From Flavobacteriaceae bacterium PS02293 (lineage in GTDB: Bacteria; Bacteroidota; Bacteroidia; Flavobacteriales; Weeksellaceae): DNA of 64,000 bases. Each line of letters starts with the position of its first letter. Position 1 is the first letter of the stretch. Below the pieces are notes generated by a model. The model searched no databases and was not told the origin of the DNA. It was given only the letters and a program-made list of their open reading frames with translations. This document shows, in pieces, positions 53,110-60,965 of this stretch. Made by a program: the position numbers and the translations under genes. Location of the stretch: positions 1 through 64,000 of the forward strand of contig JASCOV010000004.1 of NCBI GenBank assembly GCA_029960045.1, written 5' to 3'.

Positions 53110-53790
53110 ATGAACTTCAAACAACAATCCGCAATAGCAGCGGTAAAACTAATAAAACCAAACCAAATTGTCGGCCTCGGAGCGGGAAGTACAATTGCGT
53201 ATCTCGTTCAAGAATTAGCAAAAGACAGCAAAACCGAAACGCTCAGTTTTGTATCATCAAGTCAGGAAACGACCGAATTATTACTTCAATTGGGAATGAA
53301 AGTTTTAAATGCTGAAAATATCAGTTCAATCGACGTTTATTTTGACGGATGCGATTTTCTCGACAAAGATTTGAATGCACTGAAAAGCGGTGGCGGAATC
53401 CATACAGATGAGAAAATTTTGGCTTCGATGGCGAAAGAATTTATTCTGTTGGGCGATACTCAAAAGTACATTCAACAATTTGATAAAAACTGTTCGTTTA
53501 CAATAGAAGTTGTTACGGATTCCATTGGTTTTGTCATTGAAAAACTTCAGAATCAATTTGATATTGAAAGTGTTACAATCAGAAAAGATTCAAATCAGGA
53601 AAAGATATTAACGAAAAGATTCGGAGCGCTTTTAGATGTGAAATTCCATACTTTTCCAGAATTTGAAATCCTCAATAACATCAAATTATGGGCAGGAATC
53701 ATCGAACATTCTTTATTCTATAAACTGGCAACTCAGGCAATTCTTTGTGGTTCGGAAGGAACAATTCATTTAACCCAACCGAAAGTATAG
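53110..53790 (+). CDS. rpiA: Ribose 5-phosphate isomerase A
   Basis: A 226-residue RpiA: IVGLGAGSTIAYLVQEL (about 19-35) binds the sugar phosphate, DVYFDGCDFLDKDLNALKSG contains the catalytic-region Asp and a Cys where many enzymes have Ala (DGAD), and GGGIHTDEKI holds the catalytic-type Glu and Lys. It interconverts ribose 5-phosphate and ribulose 5-phosphate. It is cytoplasmic and follows the secreted hydrolase by 22 bp. A housekeeping gene at the end of this stress operon is unusual; a second rpi gene may exist elsewhere. Confidence 0.88.
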   Translation: MNFKQQSAIAAVKLIKPNQIVGLGAGSTIAYLVQELAKDSKTETLSFVSSSQETTELLLQLGMKVLNAENISSIDVYFDGCDFLDKDLNALKSGGGIHTDEKILASMAKEFILLGDTQKYIQQFDKNCSFTIEVVTDSIGFVIEKLQNQFDIESVTIRKDSNQEKILTKRFGALLDVKFHTFPEFEILNNIKLWAGIIEHSLFYKLATQAILCGSEGTIHLTQPKV

Positions 53791-53793
53791 ATT

Positions 53794-53988
53794 AATTTTT
53801 GGTTGGAGGTATAAGGGATTTTTCACAACTTTCTGCTTGAATAGTTTAGACAAATGTGGAGGATTTTTAAAACCTAATTCGTGGGCTATTTCGCTTATGG
53901 ATTGAGTTAAATCTGAAACTTTTGTTTTTACAATATTGATAATTGTATTCTGAATATATTCGTGAGCTGTCTTTCCAGTTTCATTTTT
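53794..53988 (-). pseudogene. 3' fragment of an AraC family regulator gene
   Basis: The minus strand reads NETGKTAHEYIQNTIINIVK, then SDLTQSISEIAHELGFKNPP and HLSKLFKQKV, which is the second half of an AraC-type DNA-binding domain. The normal end (VGxSPxEYR) is replaced by VKNPLYLQP and unrelated codons. Nothing of the sensor domain remains; the fragment begins at the end of the HxlR gene, whose stop codon lies at the junction. It is the remnant of a deletion that joined the HxlR gene to a lost AraC gene. Confidence 0.8.
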
Positions 53989-54316
53989 ATTGGTCTACAA
54001 ATTCCTCGCCCCATTTATGCAAATCCATTATGATGGGTTTCAACATCATTCCTTTATGATTCAGAGAATATTCTACAGTTGGAGGAACGGTTGCAAAGGC
54101 TTCACGTTTCACAATTCTGTTTTCCTCTAATTTTTTCAGTTCCTTCACCAGCATTCTTGTATTGATGTTGGGAATCGTGCGTTCTAATTCACTGAAACGT
54201 TTCTTCCCGTCGAATAAAGTATAGATGATAGGAATCGACCATTTGCCTCCTACAATGTCTAAAACATCTTTCAGAGAACACTTGAATTCAATATTTTTAT
54301 TTTTTTTAACTGCCAT
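53987..54316 (-). CDS. HxlR family winged-helix regulator
   Basis: A 109-residue HxlR regulator: CSLKDVLDIVGGKWSIPIIY (entry, with N-terminal Cys14), FSELERTIPNINTRMLVKEL (recognition helix) and the wing AFATVPPTVEYSLNHKG. The C-terminus (HKWGEEFVDQ) meets the AraC fragment, but the length is normal for the family. It is divergent from the pirin gene; the 115-bp gap has a full promoter with a repeat over its -33 element, so this protein probably represses the pirin/OYE operon, releasing it on a thiol-reactive signal (inference). Confidence 0.9.
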   Translation of the reverse strand: MAVKKNKNIEFKCSLKDVLDIVGGKWSIPIIYTLFDGKKRFSELERTIPNINTRMLVKELKKLEENRIVKREAFATVPPTVEYSLNHKGMMLKPIIMDLHKWGEEFVDQ

Positions 54317-54348
54317 AACCGTTGATTTTGCTTAATGCTTTACATTTT

Positions 54349-54406
54349 GTTACTACTGTACAAATGTGTAACTACTTGCAAAAGTAAAGTAATGTATCTA
54401 AATTTG
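54349..54406 (+). promoter_or_regulatory. Promoter and candidate HxlR operator of the pirin/OYE operon
   Basis: TTG (54376-54378), 20 bases, then TAAATTTG (54399-54406) is a full Bacteroidota promoter. Over and before the -33 element lie GTTAC (54349) and GTAAC (54368) as inverted repeat, and ACTACTGT (54352)/ACTACTTG (54371) as direct repeat. Confidence 0.65.
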
Positions 54407-54431
54407 CAATAGCATTTAAACAAAAAAGATA

Positions 54432-55166
54432 ATGTTACACAAAATAAGCAACACCAAATTTACCGGTCACGGTCCTATTAAAATACTATATCCTGGTTTG
54501 GAAATTTCAAAAGAAGATACCGGCATTGGAAGCATCGGACGAATTGACCATCCCGAAATCTACGGAAATACAGTCATTAAAATGCATCCGCATATCAATG
54601 ATGAAATTCTTTCTTATTTCAGAACCGGAACTGCTGAACACAGCGATTCTGAAGGTTTTGTAAAGACGATTGGTAAGAAAACATTAATGCTAATGAAGGC
54701 TGGAAAAATGTTTCAGCACGAAGAGAAAATTTTTGGTGATAAAGAACCGATGGAAGGCTTACAAATCTTCATTCGTCCGGGCGAAAGGGATTTGAAACCG
54801 GAAGTTGTTTTTCTTGAACTGGATGAAATTCACAGTGAAAATAAATGGAGATTACTTGCTTCACCAGACGCGGAAACTACATTTCAGTTCAGTAGCCAGA
54901 CGTGGTTGTACGATGCCAAATTATCAGAAGAAAACATACTTTCCCTTCCTGAGTCAGCAAAAGAAAGGTTAACAATGTTGCTGTATGTTTTTAAAGGAAA
55001 TGTAATCGTCAATTCAGATTTAAATTTAGAAAAAAAGGACAGCCTTTTCATTAAAGATGAAAATATCACGATTAAAGCAAATCAGGATTCTGAATTGGTT
55101 TTGTTTGTAACAGACGAAAATGCGGAAGTTTTTAAAGGAGGAATGTACAGCGGAAACAAATTATAA
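54432..55166 (+). CDS. Pirin family protein
   Basis: A 244-residue bicupin of the pirin family (YhhW-like). MHPHINDEILSYFRTGTAEH (about 50-70) holds the His pair of the N-terminal cupin metal site, and KMFQHEEKIFGDKEPMEGLQ the second His/Glu set, with Glu where other pirins have HSE. Some pirins are quercetin dioxygenases, others redox sensors. It is the first gene after the HxlR-side promoter, 21 bp before the ene-reductase gene, so both are co-transcribed. Confidence 0.9.
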   Translation: MLHKISNTKFTGHGPIKILYPGLEISKEDTGIGSIGRIDHPEIYGNTVIKMHPHINDEILSYFRTGTAEHSDSEGFVKTIGKKTLMLMKAGKMFQHEEKIFGDKEPMEGLQIFIRPGERDLKPEVVFLELDEIHSENKWRLLASPDAETTFQFSSQTWLYDAKLSEENILSLPESAKERLTMLLYVFKGNVIVNSDLNLEKKDSLFIKDENITIKANQDSELVLFVTDENAEVFKGGMYSGNKL

Positions 55167-55187
55167 ATTAAATTATTAAATAAAAAT

Positions 55188-56264
55188 ATGAGACAGTCAG
55201 AAGAAATACAATTAGGAAATATTACCCTGAAAAATAAAATGGTAATGGCGCCGATGACCCGAAGCAGAGCCGATGAAAATGAAGTTGTTAGTGATTTAAC
55301 GGTATTGTATTACGAGCAAAGAGCGAGCGCAGGCTTGATTATTTCGGAAGGAATCAATATTTCTGAGCAGGCTTTGGGAAGTCCCTATACGCCTGGAATT
55401 TACACTCAAGAACAAATCGAAGCGTGGAAAAAAGTGACCCAAGCAGTTCACGAAAAAGGCGGTGCCATTTACGCTCAACTTTGGCATACAGGTCGTGTTG
55501 GCCATTCTTCTGTGAGAAACGGAGAACTTCCCGTTGCTCCATCTGCTATCGCAATTGAAGGGCAAAAACATTTCACAGGAACCGGAATGGAAGATTACGA
55601 AACGCCAAGAGCTTTGGAAACGGAGGAAGTAAAACAAATCGTTCAGGATTACAGACAAGCCGCTGTCAACGCTATTGAAGCAGGTTTTGACGGTGTAGAA
55701 CTTCACGCTGCATTTGGATATTTGCCGAATCAGTTTTTAGCGGAAAGCTCAAACCAAAGAACCGATGAATATGGCGGAAACCTTGAAAATCAAAACCGTT
55801 TTGTTTTGGAAATAATGCAGGAAATAACCGATGCAATAGGAGCGGACAAAGCCGGAATTAAATTATCGCCGACAATCCCGTACAACAGCATTATTCACAA
55901 CCAACCTACAGAGCAATTTTCTGAATTGATTAAGGAATTAAACAAACTTCCTTTGGCATATATTCAGTTAATGAATCCGCTTTTCCCGATTGATGAATTG
56001 ACGCATTATCCAAAAGATGTGATGGAAACTTTCGGAAAACTTTCTACAAACAAAGTAATCGCAAATGGCGGTTACAACAAAGAATCCGGCGAAGCTGAAC
56101 TTGAAAAAGGTATTGCGGAAATGATTTCATATGGAACTTTGTTTTTAGCAAATCCGGATTTACCAAAACGTTTTGAGCAAAATGCGGAATTAAACGAAGC
56201 TGACAAAGCTACAATGTACGGTGGAGGCGAGAAAGGTTACACAGATTATCCTTTTTTAAGCTAA
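55188..56264 (+). CDS. Old Yellow Enzyme family ene-reductase
   Basis: A 358-residue FMN-dependent alkene reductase (NemA/OYE type). KMVMAPMTRSRADENEVVSD binds the flavin, AQLWHTGRVGHSSV includes His/Arg for the flavin and substrate, DGVELHAAFGYLPNQFL is the conserved barrel strand and VIANGGYNKESGE binds phosphate. It reduces activated C=C bonds of enones, nitro compounds or maleimides with NADPH. Its place after a pirin gene and an HxlR regulator points to electrophile detoxification. Confidence 0.93.
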   Translation: MRQSEEIQLGNITLKNKMVMAPMTRSRADENEVVSDLTVLYYEQRASAGLIISEGINISEQALGSPYTPGIYTQEQIEAWKKVTQAVHEKGGAIYAQLWHTGRVGHSSVRNGELPVAPSAIAIEGQKHFTGTGMEDYETPRALETEEVKQIVQDYRQAAVNAIEAGFDGVELHAAFGYLPNQFLAESSNQRTDEYGGNLENQNRFVLEIMQEITDAIGADKAGIKLSPTIPYNSIIHNQPTEQFSELIKELNKLPLAYIQLMNPLFPIDELTHYPKDVMETFGKLSTNKVIANGGYNKESGEAELEKGIAEMISYGTLFLANPDLPKRFEQNAELNEADKATMYGGGEKGYTDYPFLS

Positions 56265-56283
56265 AATATTTGAAATAAATTTT

Positions 56284-56313
56284 TAAAGTCGGAATGAAAA
56301 TTTCGGCTTTTTT
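56284..56313 (+). terminator. Terminator of the pirin/OYE operon
   Basis: AAAGTCGGAA can pair with TTTCGGCTTT (one G-T and one mismatch) and is followed by a T-run. Confidence 0.65.
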
Positions 56314-56342
56314 ATTATCCAATTTTAAAAAATAATGCTCCG

Positions 56343-56405
56343 TCATTTTGGATACAACCAAACTCATTTTGGCAACATTTCGCTTGGCGCTTCTGCGGAC
56401 ATTTG
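56343..56405 (+). promoter_or_regulatory. AraC-type operator, family 4, with promoter
   Basis: TCATTTTGGATACA (56343) and TCATTTTGGCAACA (56364) match at 12 of 14 positions and are exactly 21 bp apart. The -7 box GACATTTG (56398-56405) begins 34 bases after the second half-site start and is identical to the box of family-1 copy b. The SDR start is 28 bp further on. Confidence 0.72.
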
Positions 56406-56432
56406 TATTATAAAATTTAAACAAAATTTACA

Positions 56433-57260
56433 ATGCAAAAAACAATTTTTATTACAGGCGCATCATCAGGTTTAGGAAAAGCGACAGCCAAATTATTTCA
56501 GTCCAAAGGCTGGAATGTTATCGCAACAATGCGAAATCCACAAAACGAAACCGAACTTTCCGAACTGGAAAATGTAACCTTGCTTCCATTGGATGTTACG
56601 AACTTGGAACAGATTCAGGAAACTGTAAAAACGGCGATTGAACTTCATACAATTGATGTGGTTTTTAACAACGCAGGTTATGGCTTGATTGGTGCTCTGG
56701 AAGCGTTGACAGACGAGCAAATCGTAAAACAATTAGACACCAATCTGTTGGGCGTAATTCGTGTGACACAGGCTTTCATTCCTTATTTCAGAAAAAACAG
56801 AAACGGATTGTTCATTACCACGACATCGATTGGCGGATTGCTGACTTTCCCTCTGGATTCGCTTTATCACGCTACAAAATGGGCTTTGGAAGGCTGGAGC
56901 GAAAGTATGTCGTTTGAACTGGCTTTGCATAGTGTTGGTATCAAAACCATTGCGCCGGGCGGAATTAAAACTAATTTTGCAGGAGAATCTTTAGCCGTTG
57001 CCAATCATCCCGCTTACGAAGACGGAATGCAAAAATTATTTGAATTGATGAATCCAGATAACTTCGAACCTGTAGAATGGATTGCGGATGTGGTTTACGA
57101 AGCGGCGACAGATGGGAAAAATCAATTGCGCTATGTGACGGGAGAATTTGCCAATCAGTTGTACAACCGTCGTTTGGAAATCGGTTCCGAAGCTTCGGTT
57201 GAGGAAATGAAACAGATGGTTTTTGGAGATTTAATTAATAAAAAATTAAGAAATGAATAA
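56433..57260 (+). CDS. SDR family oxidoreductase
   Basis: A 275-residue short-chain dehydrogenase. FITGASSGLGKATAKLF (about 5-21) is the cofactor loop, VFNNAGYGLIGALEAL (about 76) holds NNAG, and TTTSIGGLLTFPLDSLYHATK supplies Ser, Tyr and Lys (Tyr near 147). Cofactor preference NADP is suggested by an Arg (MRNPQN) after strand 2. The stop overlaps the AraC gene at 57253 by 8 bp, so enzyme and regulator are one operon, controlled by the operator upstream. Confidence 0.92.
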   Translation: MQKTIFITGASSGLGKATAKLFQSKGWNVIATMRNPQNETELSELENVTLLPLDVTNLEQIQETVKTAIELHTIDVVFNNAGYGLIGALEALTDEQIVKQLDTNLLGVIRVTQAFIPYFRKNRNGLFITTTSIGGLLTFPLDSLYHATKWALEGWSESMSFELALHSVGIKTIAPGGIKTNFAGESLAVANHPAYEDGMQKLFELMNPDNFEPVEWIADVVYEAATDGKNQLRYVTGEFANQLYNRRLEIGSEASVEEMKQMVFGDLINKKLRNE

Positions 57261-58164
57261 TCCGATAAAAGTAGATTCCATCTCTCAGCTTCACGAGATG
57301 CTGGGTTTTGGGAAGCCGGTTCATCCGTTGATTAGCATTACTCAAAATGCCAATATGGTTGTGGAAGATGAATTTCTGAATCAGCATTTTCTCTTCAATT
57401 TCTACAAAATATCATTCAAGAAAACCTTGAAAGGGAAAATGGGTTACGGGCAAAGTTATTATGATTTTGACGAAGGCGGAATGATTTTTACGGCTCCAAA
57501 TCAGTTGCTTTCTACAAGTTCGGACGATATCCAATATGAAGGTTTGACGCTGTTGATTCATTCTGATTTTTTGAGGAATTATTCTTTGGCAACCCGAATT
57601 AAAAGCTTTGGATTTTTCTCTTATTCGGCGAATGAAGCTTTGTTTTTATCGGACAAAGAAAAGCAGACGATTTTTTCGGTTTTTGATAATATAAAGGAAG
57701 AACTGAATAACACGATTGACGATTTCAGTCAGGATGTCATCATTTCACACATCGAGGTTTTACTCAATTACAGCAACCGTTTTTACAAGCGACAATTCAT
57801 CACAAGAAAAGCTGTGAATAATGATTTGCTTTCGAAAATTGAAGAACTTTTAAATGTCTACTTTGAAAAAGAACAGGGTTTGAATAAAGGTTTGCCGACA
57901 GTAGATTATTTGGCGACCGAACTCAGTCTTTCGCCACGATATCTGAGCGATATGCTTCGTTCTTTAACGGGGCAAAATGCACAGCAACTCATCCACGAAA
58001 AACTCATCGAAAAAGCAAAAGATTATCTCACCACAACTCAGCTTTCTGTTGCGGAAATCGCTTATCAACTGGGTTTTGAGCATCCGCAGTCTTTCAATAA
58101 ATTATTTAAGAACAAGACCAATCAAACGCCTGTGCAATTCAAACAAGGTTTTTATCATAACTAA
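57253..58164 (+). CDS. AraC family regulator
   Basis: A 303-residue AraC regulator, a paralogue of the one at 29538 with the same layout (sensor: YYDFDEGGMIFTAPNQL, SFGFFSYSANEALFLSDKEK; HTH: YLATELSLSPRYLSDMLRSL, VAEIAYQLGFEHPQSFNKLF). It overlaps the SDR gene by 8 bp, so it most likely regulates its own operon through the 21-bp direct repeat at 56343. The next gene (58172) begins 7 bp after its stop. Confidence 0.9.
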   Translation: MNNPIKVDSISQLHEMLGFGKPVHPLISITQNANMVVEDEFLNQHFLFNFYKISFKKTLKGKMGYGQSYYDFDEGGMIFTAPNQLLSTSSDDIQYEGLTLLIHSDFLRNYSLATRIKSFGFFSYSANEALFLSDKEKQTIFSVFDNIKEELNNTIDDFSQDVIISHIEVLLNYSNRFYKRQFITRKAVNNDLLSKIEELLNVYFEKEQGLNKGLPTVDYLATELSLSPRYLSDMLRSLTGQNAQQLIHEKLIEKAKDYLTTTQLSVAEIAYQLGFEHPQSFNKLFKNKTNQTPVQFKQGFYHN

Positions 58165-58171
58165 TTTTAAA

Positions 58172-58507
58172 ATGAATATAGAAACGTTTATCAAAGATTG
58201 GATTGCAATCAGCAACAGTTACAACACCGAAAAATATCTTGAATTTTATCTGAAAGATGTAGTTTTAGACGACCCTTCAGTTGGAAGAAAGTTCATTGGT
58301 CACGACGGAATCAAAGATTATTTTGTGAGTTATTTTATTGGTTATAAAACTCAGACTGAATTTAGGAAAATGGAAATCAAGGAAAACTCAGCTTATTTAG
58401 AAGTGGAATTTACAGGAGAATTTCCGGAAGGTAAAATTGGCGGAAGCTTTGAATTTACTTTTAAAGATGATAAGATTGAGTTTATCAAAGCAGATTTGAT
58501 TCATTAA
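58172..58507 (+). CDS. NTF2-like (SnoaL-type) protein
   Basis: A 111-residue NTF2-fold protein: MNIETFIKDWIAISNSYNTE, VVLDDPSVGRKFIGHDGIKD and YFIGYKTQTEFRKMEI. The start is ATG 58172, because the longer frame from 57977 lies inside the AraC gene in another frame. Function unknown; SnoaL relatives are ketosteroid-isomerase-like. It is the third gene of the SDR-AraC operon. The pairing of an SDR with an SnoaL-type protein also occurs at 38377-39503. Confidence 0.82.
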   Translation: MNIETFIKDWIAISNSYNTEKYLEFYLKDVVLDDPSVGRKFIGHDGIKDYFVSYFIGYKTQTEFRKMEIKENSAYLEVEFTGEFPEGKIGGSFEFTFKDDKIEFIKADLIH

Positions 58508-58513
58508 AATAGT

Positions 58514-58580
58514 TGAGCCTCTCAGAAAGATAAAATGAGCTTCTCAGAAAACAGAATTGGTTTTTTAAGACATAATTTTG
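58514..58580 (+). promoter_or_regulatory. AraC-type operator, family 2, copy 1, with promoter
   Basis: TGAGCCTCTCAGAAA (58514) and TGAGCTTCTCAGAAA (58536) differ at one base and are 22 bp apart. The -7 box TAATTTTG (58573-58580) begins 37 bases after the second half-site start. The AraC gene starts at 58608, so it is probably autoregulated. Confidence 0.82.
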
Positions 58581-58607
58581 TAATTTAAAATCATAAAAAT
58601 TCAGCGG

Positions 58608-59435
58608 ATGCAAATTCAGGAAAACGAAAATTACACAACGCTAAGTTACTCAGGAATATTTTTGTCCTGCTTTGCTGAAGAAAGTACAAAGTGCATTCAT
58701 TCCACGCCAGAGCACGTCTTGGTCTATCTTTATTCAGGCGAACAAGTGATTGAAGACCGAGACAAAACAATCGTTTTGAAAGCTGGAGAATGTGCATTTG
58801 TTCGCAGAGACCACCGCTTGAAAATGTATAAAAATGGCGAAGGCGAAAATCTCTACAAAGGAATTTCTTTGACTTTCAGACGAAATATTCTGCGTGATTT
58901 TTACAGTAAAATGAACAAAACCGAGATTCCGCAGAGTGTGAAAATATCAGATTCTAATGTTTTTAAAATAGAACCAGATACGGCAATTACAAGTCTTTTT
59001 CTTTCGCTCACACCATATTTCGACAGCAATGTAAAACCCACAGAAAGTATCACGGAACTGAAATTATTGGAAGGCATTTACGCTTTACTCAACACAAAAG
59101 AAGATTTTTATCCAATTCTTTTCGATTTTGCCGAACCTTGGAAAGTCGATATTCTGGAATTTCTGAATGATAATTATATGGACGATTTGTCGATGGAGCA
59201 GATTGCATCGTTTACAGGAAGAAGTTTGGCGACATTTAAAAGAGATTTTAAGAAAATCAGCAATCTTACGCCACAAAAATGGCTGATTAAAAAACGCCTA
59301 GAAATGGCTTACACCAAGCTAAAAGAAGAAAATAGAAAAGTGCACGATGTCTATTTTGAAGTCGGTTTCAAAAATCCGTCACATTTTTCTACAGCTTTCA
59401 AAAAACAATATGGTTTTTCGCCGACGGAAGTTTGA
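58608..59435 (+). CDS. AraC family regulator
   Basis: A 275-residue AraC-type regulator of the group with a cupin sensor (about 20-120; EHVLVYLYSGEQVIEDRDKT, LKAGECAFVRRDHRLKMYKN) and a C-terminal double helix-turn-helix (about 180-275; SMEQIASFTGRSLATFKRDF, VHDVYFEVGFKNPSHFSTAF, YGFSPTEV). A 22-bp-period operator lies directly upstream, and the only other copy in the window precedes the acetyltransferase/hydrolase genes at 61051-62651, so these are its probable targets. Confidence 0.9.
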   Translation: MQIQENENYTTLSYSGIFLSCFAEESTKCIHSTPEHVLVYLYSGEQVIEDRDKTIVLKAGECAFVRRDHRLKMYKNGEGENLYKGISLTFRRNILRDFYSKMNKTEIPQSVKISDSNVFKIEPDTAITSLFLSLTPYFDSNVKPTESITELKLLEGIYALLNTKEDFYPILFDFAEPWKVDILEFLNDNYMDDLSMEQIASFTGRSLATFKRDFKKISNLTPQKWLIKKRLEMAYTKLKEENRKVHDVYFEVGFKNPSHFSTAFKKQYGFSPTEV

Positions 59436-59532
59436 TAATTTCTGCAATTTTAGATTTTCTGCTCATCAAAATCTACTTAAATTTTACGTTTAAACTAAAA
59501 AAGTAAATAAATTTTAAAACTAAAATTTATTT

Positions 59533-59548
59533 ATCGTAATATTGCGAT
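59533..59548. promoter_or_regulatory. ArsR operator, copy 1
   Basis: ATCGTAATATTGCGAT is a palindrome with one mismatched pair. It lies 14 bp before the ArsR-type start codon; a second copy precedes the next gene (59911). Confidence 0.75.
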
Positions 59549-59562
59549 GTTAAAATGAAAGT

Positions 59563-59889
59563 ATGGGAGCAACCAAAACCGAAAACTTCAGCGAATCACA
59601 AAATCAGATTGCAACCTTGGCAAAAGCATTGGGGCATCCTGCAAGAATTGCTATTATAGAATATCTGATGAAAGTAAATGAATGTATTTGCGGTGATATC
59701 GTAAATGAACTTCCATTGGCACAGCCTACGGTTTCTCAGCATTTAAAAGAACTTAAAAATGCAGGAATCATTAAAGGAAATATAGAAGGGAATTCTATTT
59801 GCTACTGCATCGATGAAAAAGCATTTGAAGTTTTAAACACTTACTTTTTAAAGGTGATTAAAACCGTTGCTAAAGAGAAATGTTGCTAA
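59563..59889 (+). CDS. ArsR family repressor
   Basis: A 108-residue ArsR/SmtB winged-helix repressor. ALGHPARIAIIEYLMKVNEC begins the DNA-binding domain, with a metalloid-type Cys pair ECICGDIV (about 44-46, the CxC of arsenic sensors), followed by LAQPTVSQHLKELKNAGIIK. The C-terminus ends in KEKCC. It probably senses arsenite or antimonite. Start 59563 lies just after operator copy 1, which fits autorepression. Confidence 0.9.
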   Translation: MGATKTENFSESQNQIATLAKALGHPARIAIIEYLMKVNECICGDIVNELPLAQPTVSQHLKELKNAGIIKGNIEGNSICYCIDEKAFEVLNTYFLKVIKTVAKEKCC

Positions 59890-59910
59890 ACATTTTTTTT
59901 GAATCATTGT

Positions 59911-59926
59911 ATCGTAATATTGCAAT
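59911..59926. promoter_or_regulatory. ArsR operator, copy 2
   Basis: ATCGTAATATTGCAAT shares 15 of 16 bases with copy 1. It lies 17 bp before the DUF6428 start, so the downstream genes have their own ArsR-controlled promoter. Confidence 0.75.
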
Positions 59927-59943
59927 TAAACAATTTAAATAAT

Positions 59944-60414
59944 ATGAATTTATCTCAAATCAAACAGATTTTACCCACATTGGAAAATGTAGAGTTTCAA
60001 TTGGAAAACGGAACTTTTGTACCAGAACATTTTCACGTTACAGAAGTAGGAATGATTACAAAAAACTTTATCGATTGTGGTGGTATTATCAGAAATGAAA
60101 AAGCAGTCAACTTTCAGCTTTGGAATGCCAATGATTTTGAACATCGATTGAAACCCAATAAATTACTGAATATTATTCAACTTTCAGAAGACAAATTGGG
60201 AATTGAAGATTGTGAAATTGAAGTGGAATTTCAGAGCGATACAATCGGCAAATATGATTTGGATTTTAATGGTAAAACATTTCTGCTGAGAAATAAAACC
60301 ACAGCTTGTTTAGCAGAAGAAGCTTGCGGAATTCCATCACAAAAGCAGAAACTAAGTCTGTCGGATTTGACAGAAAATACTTCTTCCTGTAATCCTAACT
60401 CAGGATGTTGCTAA
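59944..60414 (+). CDS. DUF6428 family protein (ars operon)
   Basis: A 156-residue soluble protein starting at ATG 59944 (MNLSQIKQILPTLENVEFQL); the longer frame from 59899 would cross the operator. FVPEHFHVTEVGMITKNFID has a His pair, and the Cys-rich tail ends in SSCNPNSGCC, suited to metal or metalloid binding. From recall, such proteins sit in arsenic operons of Bacteroidota between arsR and arsC; exact role unknown. The next small gene starts on its stop codon. Confidence 0.8.
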   Translation: MNLSQIKQILPTLENVEFQLENGTFVPEHFHVTEVGMITKNFIDCGGIIRNEKAVNFQLWNANDFEHRLKPNKLLNIIQLSEDKLGIEDCEIEVEFQSDTIGKYDLDFNGKTFLLRNKTTACLAEEACGIPSQKQKLSLSDLTENTSSCNPNSGCC

Positions 60415-60542
60415 TGATGAAAGAGATATTTATCAAATATAAGAAACCTATTATTATCACCATATCTCTTATTGTATTGCAAGTTCTTTTTGGCTTTGAC
60501 CCAAAATTTTGCATCATCAATTTGATTTGGCTATTCGTATAA
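60414..60542 (+). CDS. 42-residue membrane protein in ars operon
   Basis: A short frame starting ATGATG at 60414, where the first A is the last base of the preceding TAA stop, so translation is coupled. It encodes MMKEIFIKYKKPIIITISLI, then VLQVLFGFDPKFCIINLIWL and FV: a basic start and one membrane helix, with a short second hydrophobic stretch containing one Cys. The arsC-like gene follows after 3 bp. The tight packing supports a real gene. No family recognised. Confidence 0.6.
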   Translation: MMKEIFIKYKKPIIITISLIVLQVLFGFDPKFCIINLIWLFV

Positions 60543-60545
60543 ATT

Positions 60546-60961
60546 ATGACAAAAAAAATATTAGTGCTTTGCACAGGAAATAGTTGCAGAAGTCAGATTG
60601 CAGAAGGATATTTGAGATATTTTGCAAAGCAAAAAGCAGAAATTTACAGCGCAGGAGTAGAAACACACGGAGTAAATCCGAAAGCAGTCGCTACAATGTC
60701 TGAAGACGGAATTGATATCTCCAAACACAGTTCAAACAATGTAGAAGAATACAGAAACATAGATTTTGATTTGGTAATCACAGTTTGTGACAATGCCAAA
60801 GAACGGTGCCCATTCTTTCCAACCAAGCAGAAAAATTTCATTACAATTTTCCGGATCCCTCAAAAGCAACTGGGACGGAAGAGGAAATCAAAGAAGAATT
60901 TAGAAAAGTAAGAAACTTGATAAAAGAATACTGTTTACAATTTGTCAAGGAAAATTTATAA
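60546..60961 (+). pseudogene. ArsC-like low-molecular-weight phosphatase, frameshifted
   Basis: A thioredoxin-type arsenate reductase/LMW tyrosine phosphatase. The P-loop is VLCTGNSCRSQIAEG (CxxxxxR type, Cys9 and Arg15), then YSAGVETHGVNP and VITVCDNAKERCPFFPT. After that the frame is lost: the natural end (AEKFHYNFPDPSKATGTEEE, then IKEEFRKVRNLIKEY) continues in another frame to TAA 60959. One base is missing near 60826-60830, where ACCAAGCAG should read ACCAATGCAG or similar. Intact length would be 138 residues. As read, the product stops at 60911 with a false tail; the second redox Cys (VTVCDN) is still present. Confidence 0.85.
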
Positions 60962-60965
60962 AAAC

